Source: Streptomyces sp. NBC_00659
GTDB lineage: Bacteria; Actinomycetota; Actinomycetes; Streptomycetales; Streptomycetaceae
Direction: 5' to 3'
DNA: 64,000 bases
NCBI RefSeq assembly: GCF_036226925.1
Contig: NZ_CP109031.1
Span: 6,882,001-6,946,000 of the forward strand
The notes beneath the pieces were generated by a model. The model was not told the DNA's origin. It made no database searches and saw nothing but the letters and a program-made list of their open reading frames with translations. Positions 42,848 to 50,256 of the stretch are shown here, one piece after another; the stretch's first letter is position 1, and every line of letters starts with the position of its first letter. The position numbers and the translations under genes were made by a program.

Positions 42848-44899
42848 GTGAACACCACACCCGCATCCGACAGCCTTCCCTCCCCGTACGACAGCCCTCC
42901 CGTCCCGTACGAGCGAACGGCCGCCGGCACACCGGCCCCGTACGTGCCCGGCCCGGAGTCCGTCCCCCGGCAGACCGAGGCGGCCAGGGCGCCCGTACGG
43001 CCGGGCGGGGCCACGGTCGACCTGCTGGACCTCCTCGACCACCCCGACATCCGGACGGCGGCGCAGGCGGCGGCGGTCGAGAACCTGCTGCGCTGCTGGG
43101 CACGGGAGAACAACCTGGCCGCCCCTCACGACGGCACCCTGCGCATCCCTCTGCCGGCCAGCGGAGCGACCCTGCTCGTTCCCGTCCACCACTGGTCCCC
43201 CTCCGGCTGGCACCGCTTCGGGCTCCCCCTGCTCGCCGGAGCTCCCGCACAGGCACCGGCCGTCGACGCGGTGACCGTGGCGGCCCTCTTCGCACGGCAG
43301 ACGGCCCCCGGAACACCGGCCGCGGAGACGCGTCTCCCGGCACCGCCGGCACCCCCGGCCCCCCGCGGTGAACCGGCGGCAGCCGTCCCGGACGAAGTCG
43401 ACGCCCGGGACACGGACAGCCCGGCCGGTGAAGGCGCCGACCTCGTCGGCCGCGTCGCCGACTCGGTCCGGCGCACCGCCGTGTTCATCAGGGACCGCAG
43501 GGAGCACCCCGCCGACCCACCCGACCTCTTCCTCGCCGCGGAACAGGCGCTCCTCCTCGGCCACCCCCTGCACCCGACGCCGAAGGGCCGCGACGGCCTC
43601 TCCGATGCGGAGGGCAGGCTCTACTCACCCGAGCTGCGGGGCTCCTTCCCCCTGCACTGGATGGCGGTCGCCCCCTCGGTACTGGCCTCCGACTCGGCCT
43701 GGACGGAACGCGGCCGCCCGGTGTCGGCGGAGCAGCTGACCATGCGGCTGGCCGGGCCCGGACTGGCGCTCCCCGAGGGCTACGCCGCCGTACTGCCCCT
43801 GCACCCCTGGCAGATGCGCGAGGTCCGGCACCGCCCCGGGACCGCCGCCCTGCTGGATGCCGGGCTGCTCCGCGACCTCGGTCCGCAGGGCACCCCGTGG
43901 CACCCCACCTCCTCCGTCCGCACGGTCTACCGCTCCAGTGCCCCCGCGATGCTGAAACTGTCGCTGGGCCTGCGCATCACCAACTCCCGTCGGGAGAATC
44001 TCCGCAAGGAACTCCACCGCGGCGCGGAGGTCCACCGACTCCTGCGCGGCGGCCTGTTCGAGGAGTGGCACTCCGTCCACCCGGGCTTCGACATCGTCCG
44101 CGACCCGTCCTGGCTCGCCGTCGACGACCGGGACGGCAACCCGCTTCCCGGGCTCGACGTGATGATCCGCCACAACCCGTTCCGGCCCACGGACGACGTC
44201 GGCTGTGTCGCGGGTCTGGTCTCACCCCGGCCGTACGCGCGACTGGGCACGCACAACCCGGCCGAGCGCGGCCCCTTCATGCGCTCCCGGCTCACCGAGA
44301 TCGTCACCGGGCTCGCCGGCCGGACCGGCCGCCCGCGCGGCGCCGTCGCCACCGAATGGTTCCTGCGCTACCTCGAACAGGTCGTACGCCCCGTGCTCTG
44401 GCTGGACAGCGAGGCGGGCATCGCGCTGGAGGCGCACCAGCAGAACACCCTGCTCCTGCTGGACGCGGACGGCTGGCCCACCGGCGGCCGCTACCGCGAC
44501 AACCAGGGCTACTACTTCCGCGCGTCCCGGCGCGCGGAACTCGACCACCGGCTGCCCGGCATCGGGGCGCACAGCGACACCTTCGTCTCCGACGAGGTCA
44601 CCGACGAACGCTTCGCCTACTACCTGGCCATCAACAACGTGTGCGGTCTCATCGGAGCCTTCGGCTCCCAACGGCTCGCCGACGAAAGCCTGTTGCTCGC
44701 CGCGTTCCGGCGCTTCCTCGGCGGCGTGGCCACCGGCCCGGCCCGGCTGCGTACTCCGCTGCCCGCCCTGCTGCTCGACTCACCCGTCCTGCGCTGCAAG
44801 GCCAACCTGCTCACCCGGCTGCACGGCCTCGACGAACTCGTCGGCCCCGTCGACACCCAGTCCGTCTACGTCACCATCACCAACCCCCTTCATTCCTGA
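42848..44899 (+). CDS. IucA/IucC-family NRPS-independent siderophore synthetase
   Basis: Cytosolic ATP-dependent ligase that joins a carboxylic acid such as citrate to amines or hydroxamates. 683 residues from GTG 42848, which follows AAGGA. The active region includes HPLHPTPKGRDGLS, the Ser/His-rich ATP site WHPTSSVRTVYR, KLSLGLRITNSRRENLRKEL and EAHQQNTLLLLD, all typical of the family. The FhuF-like C-terminal part ends in CKANLLTRL. A Pro/Glu/Asp-rich linker of about 45 residues (near 155-200) interrupts the N-terminal domain. The 224 bases before it, after the aminotransferase stop, hold no gene. Confidence 0.95.
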   Translation: MNTTPASDSLPSPYDSPPVPYERTAAGTPAPYVPGPESVPRQTEAARAPVRPGGATVDLLDLLDHPDIRTAAQAAAVENLLRCWARENNLAAPHDGTLRIPLPASGATLLVPVHHWSPSGWHRFGLPLLAGAPAQAPAVDAVTVAALFARQTAPGTPAAETRLPAPPAPPAPRGEPAAAVPDEVDARDTDSPAGEGADLVGRVADSVRRTAVFIRDRREHPADPPDLFLAAEQALLLGHPLHPTPKGRDGLSDAEGRLYSPELRGSFPLHWMAVAPSVLASDSAWTERGRPVSAEQLTMRLAGPGLALPEGYAAVLPLHPWQMREVRHRPGTAALLDAGLLRDLGPQGTPWHPTSSVRTVYRSSAPAMLKLSLGLRITNSRRENLRKELHRGAEVHRLLRGGLFEEWHSVHPGFDIVRDPSWLAVDDRDGNPLPGLDVMIRHNPFRPTDDVGCVAGLVSPRPYARLGTHNPAERGPFMRSRLTEIVTGLAGRTGRPRGAVATEWFLRYLEQVVRPVLWLDSEAGIALEAHQQNTLLLLDADGWPTGGRYRDNQGYYFRASRRAELDHRLPGIGAHSDTFVSDEVTDERFAYYLAINNVCGLIGAFGSQRLADESLLLAAFRRFLGGVATGPARLRTPLPALLLDSPVLRCKANLLTRLHGLDELVGPVDTQSVYVTITNPLHS

Positions 44900-44938
44900 G
44901 GGGCTTGGCCCACTCCGTCTCCCGAGAGGAGCGTCGTC

Positions 44939-45790
44939 GTGCCTCCCACCGACGAGAGCACCGACGCCGGCACCGCCCGCGCCGCCCGAGCCGCCCTGGG
45001 ATCGGCGCCAGGATCCCGCACGGGCACCGGCTTCGACCCCGGCGCCGGCACAGACTGCGAGGACACGCTCGACCTGCGCCTTTCGGACGAACTGATCGCA
45101 CTGTTCGCCGGGGACACCGGCTCTCGGGACGGGACCGTGGACGGGACCGCTCACAGGACCACGGAGGGCGCCGTCCACGGGGCTCGGAGCGGATCTCGGG
45201 AAGAGACCCCGGACGCGGACGATCTGCTCGACCGGGTCGGCGGCTGGGGACCGGCCAGGACGATCGCGGGCGCCCTCCACCTCGTCCCGGTGCGTGCCGG
45301 CCGCGATCTGGCTCTCGTCCACCGCTGGATGAACGACCCCGCCGTCGCGGAGTTCTGGGAGCTGGCGGGGCCCGAGGCCGTGGTCGAGGACCATGTGCTC
45401 CGCCAGCTGGACGGCGACGGACGCAGCGTGCCGTGCATCGGGGTGCTCGACGGCACCCCGATGAGCTACTGGGAGATCTACCGGGCGGATCTCGACCCCT
45501 TGGCACGCCACTACCCCGCCCGACCCCACGACACCGGGATCCATCTCCTCGTCGGCGGTGTCGCCGACCGAGGGCGAGGTCTCGGCTCCATCCTGCTCAG
45601 AGCCGTCGCCGACCACGTGCTCGACAGGCGCCCCTCGTGCGCTCGGGTCGTCGCGGAACCGGACCTCCGCAACACCCCCTCCGTGTCCGCTTTTCTGAGC
45701 GCGGGCTTCCGGTTCTCGGCCGAGGTCGACCTGCCCGGCAAAAGAGGGGCTCTCATGATCCGGGACCGGTCCTTGCGCGATCTGCTGTAG
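44939..45790 (+). CDS. GNAT N-acyltransferase (IucB/RhbD-like)
   Basis: 283 residues. The last 190 are a siderophore-type GNAT domain: LVPVRAGRDLALVHRWMNDPAVAEFWEL, PMSYWEIYRADLDPLARHY and the acetyl-CoA loop VADRGRGLGSILLRAVADHV. It should acylate an amine or hydroxylamine of the siderophore precursor. The first 90 residues are Thr/Gly/Asp-rich and contain a helical patch LDLRLSDELIALFAG, possibly a docking element. It starts 39 bases after the synthetase stop with GAGAGGAG upstream. No decarboxylase or N-hydroxylase is encoded beside the module. Confidence 0.9.
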   Translation: MPPTDESTDAGTARAARAALGSAPGSRTGTGFDPGAGTDCEDTLDLRLSDELIALFAGDTGSRDGTVDGTAHRTTEGAVHGARSGSREETPDADDLLDRVGGWGPARTIAGALHLVPVRAGRDLALVHRWMNDPAVAEFWELAGPEAVVEDHVLRQLDGDGRSVPCIGVLDGTPMSYWEIYRADLDPLARHYPARPHDTGIHLLVGGVADRGRGLGSILLRAVADHVLDRRPSCARVVAEPDLRNTPSVSAFLSAGFRFSAEVDLPGKRGALMIRDRSLRDLL

Positions 45791-45860
45791 AGCCGTGGCT
45801 CTCGGCCCACGGGGCGACCCGGAGTAGAACCGTCACTCTCGGTTCGCCGGTCAGTCCTCT

Positions 45861-45888
45861 GTGGAGCTGTGGAGCTGTGGAGCTGTGG
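45861..45888 (+). repeat. 8-bp tandem repeat upstream of dinG
   Basis: GTGGAGCT is repeated three and a half times head to tail. It lies between the GNAT stop and the dinG promoter, 145 bases before the promoter element. No coding sense is apparent. Confidence 0.9.
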
Positions 45889-46032
45889 TTCGTGGGCCAC
45901 CGACCGCCCATCGACCGCTCGTCCCGATCCGGTCCCCGTCGAGGAGTCTCCGTGTCCCACCCATCCGTCGTCCCGGACGCCCGGGAGACGCCCGCCTTGA
46001 TCACGGCGTCGGTTCCCGCCTTGATCGCTCGG

Positions 46033-46055
46033 TTGTCAGTGGCGCCCCGTAGGCT
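46033..46055 (+). promoter_or_regulatory. RecA-NDp-type damage promoter of dinG
   Basis: TTGTCAGTGGC, 6 nt, TAGGCT, ending 9 bases before the dinG ATG. It is a full match to the Streptomyces recA damage promoter (TTGTCAGTGGC-N6-TAGNNT). No LexA box was found nearby, so dinG is predicted to be damage-induced independently of LexA. The transcript would be leaderless or nearly so. Confidence 0.88.
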
Positions 46056-46064
46056 GGCAGCGCT

Positions 46065-48107
46065 ATGACAAAGCCCTCACTCCCCGAACTCCTGCATGCT
46101 GCCGTCACCGCTGTCGGCGGCACGGAGCGCCCCGGCCAGGTGACCATGGCCGAATCCGTCGCCGCCGCCATCGACGACAGCTCCCACCTGCTGATCCAGG
46201 CGGGCACCGGCACCGGAAAGTCGCTCGGCTACCTGGTGCCCGCGCTCGCGCACGGCGAGCGGGTGGTCGTGGCGACCGCCACCCTGGCGCTCCAGCGCCA
46301 GCTCGTGGAACGGGACCTGCCGCGCACCGTCGACGCGCTGCACCCGCTGCTCCGGCGCCGCCCCGAGTTCGCGATGCTGAAGGGCCGGTCGAACTACCTG
46401 TGCCTGCACCGCCTGCACGAGGGCGTGCCGCAGGACGAGGAAGAGGGCCTCTTCGACCCGTTCGAGGCGGCGGCGCCCACCAGCAAGCTGGGACAGGACC
46501 TGCTGCGGCTGCGCGACTGGTCGGACGAGACCGAGACCGGCGACCGGGACGACCTCACACCCGGTGTCTCCGACCGGGCCTGGGGCCAGGTGTCGGTGTC
46601 CTCCCGGGAGTGCCTCGGCGCCACGAAGTGCGCCTACGGAGCGGAGTGCTTCGCCGAGATGGCCCGCGAGCGGGCCAAGCTCGCCGAGGTCGTCGTCACC
46701 AACCACGCGCTGCTCGCGATCGACGCCATCGAGGGCGCACCGGTGCTGCCGCAGCACGAGGTACTGATCGTCGACGAGGCCCACGAGCTGGTCTCCCGGG
46801 TCACCGGCGTCGCCACCGGCGAGCTCACACCGGGGCAGGTCAACCGTGCCGTGCGCCGCTCCGCGAAGCTCGTCAACGAAAAGGCCGCCGACCAGCTCCA
46901 GTCCGCCGCCGAGGGCTTCGAACGCCTGATGGAGCTGGCTCTGCCGGGCCGCCTGGAGGAGATCCCCGAGGACCTCGGGTACGCGCTGATGGCGCTGCGC
47001 GACGCCGCACGCACGGTGATCACCGCCCTCGGGTCCACCCGCGACAAGTCCGTCCAGGACGAGGACGCCGTACGCAAGCAGGCCCTGGCCTCCGTGGAAT
47101 CCGTGCACGCCGTGGCGGAGCGCATCGCCAACGGCTCCGAATGGGACGTGGTCTGGTACGAGCGTCATGATCGCTTCGGAGCCTCGCTCCGGGTCGCCCC
47201 GATGAACGTGTCCGGGCTCCTCAGGGAAAAGCTGTTCGCCGACCGCTCGGTCGTCCTGACGTCCGCGACCCTCAAGCTCGGCGGCGACTTCAACGGCGTG
47301 GGAGCGTCGATGGGGCTCGCCCCCGAAGGCACCGAGGGCGAGGACGTCCCTCAGTGGAAGGGCATCGACGTCGGTTCGCCCTTCGACTACCCCCGGCAGG
47401 GCATCCTGTACGTCGCCCGGCATCTCTCGCGCCCCGCGCGGGACGCCGATCGCGGGGACATGCTCGACGAGCTCACCGAGCTGATCCAGGCCGCCGGCGG
47501 TCGCACGCTCGGCCTGTTCTCCTCGATGCGCGCGGCCCAGCTCGCGGCGGAGGAACTGCGGACCCGCATCCCCGAGTACCCGATCCTGCTCCAGGGCGAG
47601 GAGACGCTCGGCGAGCTGATCAAGAATTTCGCGGCCGACCCGAAGACCTGTCTGTTCGGCACGCTCTCGCTCTGGCAGGGCGTGGACGTGCCGGGCCCCA
47701 GCTGTCAGCTGGTCGTCATGGACAAGATCCCCTTCCCCCGCCCCGACGACCCGCTGATGAGCGCACGCCAGAAAGCAGTCGAGGAGAACGGGGGGAACGG
47801 TTTCATGGCTGTCGCCGCCACCCACGCCGCGCTCCTCATGGCCCAGGGCGCCGGGCGTCTCGTCCGGGCCTCCGGGGACCGGGGGGTGGTCGCGGTGCTG
47901 GACCAGCGTCTGGCCACGGCGCGTTACGGCAGCTACCTGAAGGCCTCGCTCCCCGACTTCTGGTACACCACCGACCCGAACCAGGTCCGTAGATCCCTCG
48001 CGGCGATCGACGAGAAAGCCCGGGTGGCCGAGGAGTCCGCGGCGACGGCCAACGACGCGGCAGGCCAGGCGGACGAGATCGAGGCGGTCGAGGCGGAGGA
48101 CGCGTAG
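46065..48107 (+). CDS. dinG: DinG-family ATP-dependent DNA helicase
   Basis: Superfamily-2 5'-3' helicase related to XPD, resolving R-loops and other structures after damage. 680 residues. Walker A QAGTGTGKSLGYLVPAL is near residue 46; the DEAH box is in LIVDEAHELVSR. Four cysteines of an XPD-like 4Fe-4S cluster are visible: NYLCLHRL, SRECLGATKC and AECFAEM (residues about 111-205). C-terminal motifs include LTSATLKLGG, FGTLSLWQGVDVPG and QGAGRLVRASGD. No exonuclease domain precedes it. Transcription from the damage promoter at 46033 is predicted. Confidence 0.96.
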   Translation: MTKPSLPELLHAAVTAVGGTERPGQVTMAESVAAAIDDSSHLLIQAGTGTGKSLGYLVPALAHGERVVVATATLALQRQLVERDLPRTVDALHPLLRRRPEFAMLKGRSNYLCLHRLHEGVPQDEEEGLFDPFEAAAPTSKLGQDLLRLRDWSDETETGDRDDLTPGVSDRAWGQVSVSSRECLGATKCAYGAECFAEMARERAKLAEVVVTNHALLAIDAIEGAPVLPQHEVLIVDEAHELVSRVTGVATGELTPGQVNRAVRRSAKLVNEKAADQLQSAAEGFERLMELALPGRLEEIPEDLGYALMALRDAARTVITALGSTRDKSVQDEDAVRKQALASVESVHAVAERIANGSEWDVVWYERHDRFGASLRVAPMNVSGLLREKLFADRSVVLTSATLKLGGDFNGVGASMGLAPEGTEGEDVPQWKGIDVGSPFDYPRQGILYVARHLSRPARDADRGDMLDELTELIQAAGGRTLGLFSSMRAAQLAAEELRTRIPEYPILLQGEETLGELIKNFAADPKTCLFGTLSLWQGVDVPGPSCQLVVMDKIPFPRPDDPLMSARQKAVEENGGNGFMAVAATHAALLMAQGAGRLVRASGDRGVVAVLDQRLATARYGSYLKASLPDFWYTTDPNQVRRSLAAIDEKARVAEESAATANDAAGQADEIEAVEAEDA

Positions 48108-48175
48108 CGCACCTCCACGAGTCCGTCCGGCCGGCCGCCTGGCCACCGGACGGACCGGCGAGCGAACGAACAGGA

Positions 48176-48204
48176 CCCCGGAACCGGCGCAGTTGGTTCC
48201 GGGG
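48176..48204. terminator. bidirectional terminator between dinG and lexA
   Basis: CCCCGGAACC (48176-48185) pairs with GGTTCCGGGG (48195-48204), a 10-bp perfect stem with a 9-nt loop, between the two convergent stops. Confidence 0.75.
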
Positions 48205-48244
48205 CCCGGTCAGGGGCGGGGGCGGCGGACCGCCCGTCGCGGTG

Positions 48245-49021
48245 TCACACCCGGCGCAGCACGGCGACGACCTTTCCGAGGATGGTCGCCTCGTCACCGG
48301 GGATCGGCTGGTACGCCGAGTTGTGCGGCAGCAGCCACACGTGTCCGTCCTCGCGCTTGAATCGCTTCACCGTGGCTTCGCCGTCCAGCATCGCGGCGAC
48401 GATGTCGCCGTTCTCGGCGACCGGCTGGCGGCGGACCGTCACCCAGTCCCCGTCGCAGATGGCGGCCTCGATCATCGAGTCACCGACGACCTTCAGGACG
48501 AACAGCTCCCCGTCGCCGACGAGCTGGCGGGGGAGGGGGAACACGTCCTCCACCGACTCCTCGGCGAGGATCGGGCCACCGGCGGCGATACGGCCGACGA
48601 GCGGAACGTAGGACGCGGCCGGCTTGCCCGCCGTGTCCGTCGGCTGCACCGACGACTGGTCGGACCCCCGTACCTCGTACGCGCGCGGGCGGTGCGGGTC
48701 TCGCCGCAGGAAGCCCTTGCGCTCCAATGCCATCAGCTGGTGTGCGACGGAGGAGGTGCTGGAGAGGCCCACGGCCTGCCCGATCTCCCGCATCGACGGC
48801 GGGTAGCCGCGCCGCTGCACGGAGTCCCGGATCACCTCGATCACCCGGCGCTGCCGGTCCGTGAGTCCCGAGCTGTCGGCCCGGATGCCTGGAGGTCGGC
48901 CAGGCAGGGAACGCTTTGGCCCCTCATGATTCGCGGCTTCGTTCATCGCATGCACCGGCTCGAGTCGGCCCTGGGAGCGGTCCTGGGCGGTGATGGTGGC
49001 GCTGTCTGCGGTGGTGGTCAC
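48245..49021 (-). CDS. lexA: LexA repressor
   Basis: SOS repressor that cleaves itself when bound to activated RecA. 258 residues from GTG 49021, which follows GAGAGGGG. The winged-helix DNA-binding domain ([44 protein letters not shown]) is at about residues 54-120. The cleavage site is the Ala-Gly in GRIAAGGP; the catalytic Ser is in [11 protein letters not shown] and Lys in [11 protein letters not shown]. The first 50 residues are an unstructured extension; an internal start near MNEAANHEG is an alternative. An SOS box upstream predicts autoregulation. Confidence 0.97.
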   Translation of the reverse strand: MTTTADSATITAQDRSQGRLEPVHAMNEAANHEGPKRSLPGRPPGIRADSSGLTDRQRRVIEVIRDSVQRRGYPPSMREIGQAVGLSSTSSVAHQLMALERKGFLRRDPHRPRAYEVRGSDQSSVQPTDTAGKPAASYVPLVGRIAAGGPILAEESVEDVFPLPRQLVGDGELFVLKVVGDSMIEAAICDGDWVTVRRQPVAENGDIVAAMLDGEATVKRFKREDGHVWLLPHNSAYQPIPGDEATILGKVVAVLRRV

Positions 49022-49082
49022 GTCGGCCCCTCTCGATGGTCTCCCTGCTGGACAACGGTAGTTGCTTTCGAAAGGTTGCGCC

Positions 49083-49094
49083 AAACACACGTTC
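49083..49094 (-). promoter_or_regulatory. LexA (SOS) box upstream of lexA
   Basis: Minus strand reads CGAACGTGTGTTTG: GAAC-GTGT-GTTT, one base from the GAAC-N4-GTTC box, 62 bases upstream of the lexA start. It fits LexA autoregulation. Confidence 0.75.
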
Positions 49095-49385
49095 GAGTGA
49101 AAAAAAGCGAATTGCCTGACGTGGGCATGTGTCTGGGTGTATGGCTGGGCGATGCGCCTTACGGGCGAAAGGGTCCATTGCTGCACCCTCCACCGCCGGA
49201 GGCGGCGGCCGTGCCGGCTGGCCTGGGCCGCCGTCCAGTCTGCCACCCGATGGCCGGCAGGCCGGGAACCGGCCCTCTTTCCGTGTGCCGACCACGCTAT
49301 CCCCGTGTGTCCGGGATGGGTATGCCTGTGCGGCACGTGCCCTTACGTGTACGACACGCAGGTCGTGGGCGAATTCGCGAGCCGA

Positions 49386-49432
49386 TCCCCACATCTAGTG
49401 GTTGGATTGCGGAGGCATCCCAGAAGTTGTGG
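49386..49432 (+). promoter_or_regulatory. tandem NrdR boxes upstream of nrdR-nrdJ
   Basis: Two 16-bp NrdR-box-like sites, TCCCCACATCTAGTGG (49386-49401) and ATCCCAGAAGTTGTGG (49417-49432), start 31 bp apart, leaving 15 bp between them. That is three helical turns, the spacing typical of paired NrdR boxes. TATGCT at 49464-49469 is a possible -10. NrdR loaded with dATP would repress the operon here. Confidence 0.75.
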
Positions 49433-49541
49433 TCCCCCGGGTCTCCGGGCCCTCGGGCATCGCCTATGCTTGAGGCTGCTTCGAGGGACCGGTGAGGTCC
49501 CGCGAGGTTCCTGAGTCGTGCTGTGAAGGAGGGTTGGAGCC

Positions 49542-50093
49542 ATGCACTGCCCCTTCTGCAGGCACCCGGACAGCCGCGTCGTCGACAGTCGTACGACCGA
49601 CGACGGCACGTCGATCCGCAGGCGCCGCCAGTGCCCCGACTGTTCCCGTCGTTTCACGACCGTGGAGACGTGCTCGCTGATGGTGGTGAAGCGCTCCGGT
49701 GTGACCGAGCCCTTCAGCCGCACCAAGGTCATCAACGGTGTGCGCAAGGCCTGCCAGGGACGGCCCGTCACCGAGGACGCGCTCGCCCAGCTCGGTCAGC
49801 GGGTCGAAGAGGCCGTGCGGGCCACCGGGAGCGCCGAGCTGACCACCCACGACGTGGGGCTGGCCATACTCGGACCCCTGCAGGAACTCGACCTCGTGGC
49901 CTACATGAGGTTCGCGTCCGTGTACCGGGCCTTCGACTCGCTCGATGACTTCGAAGCCGCCATCGCGGAACTCAGGCAGGTGAATCAGCGCCCCGCCGCG
50001 GACGACGACGTCCCGGACGTGGTGCGCCAGGAGACCGATCGCGGGTCCGGTGGAACCGCTGAGGTTCCCGTGCCCGCCACCGCCGCCGACTGA
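49542..50093 (+). CDS. nrdR: transcriptional repressor NrdR
   Basis: Represses ribonucleotide reductase genes, sensing ATP/dATP. 183 residues. The N-terminal zinc ribbon is [15 protein letters not shown]...CPDCSRRF with four cysteines at residues 3-35. The ATP-cone follows ([24 protein letters not shown]), to about residue 140. The C-terminal 40 residues are hydrophilic and Asp/Pro-rich. GAAGGAGG precedes the ATG. It is cotranscribed with nrdJ and is predicted to repress its own operon through the two boxes upstream. Confidence 0.98.
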   Translation: MHCPFCRHPDSRVVDSRTTDDGTSIRRRRQCPDCSRRFTTVETCSLMVVKRSGVTEPFSRTKVINGVRKACQGRPVTEDALAQLGQRVEEAVRATGSAELTTHDVGLAILGPLQELDLVAYMRFASVYRAFDSLDDFEAAIAELRQVNQRPAADDDVPDVVRQETDRGSGGTAEVPVPATAAD

Positions 50094-50256
50094 CCGCGGA
50101 CCGGACCCTTCCGGGCGTCCGGGCCCGCCCGCGGGCGGCGACCACAGACTTGCAGCGCACGGCCGTACCAGCGGCGCGCGCGGCATCAGACACAGACCGT
50201 GCCACGGGAAGTTCGCGGCACTTCAGCGCGTTTTAGCCTGTTACAGGGAGGCGGCA

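Noticed and set aside
49022..49541. B12 riboswitch before the B12-dependent reductase operon
   Set aside because: No B12-box-like conserved sequence or suitable fold was recognised; control appears to be by NrdR.
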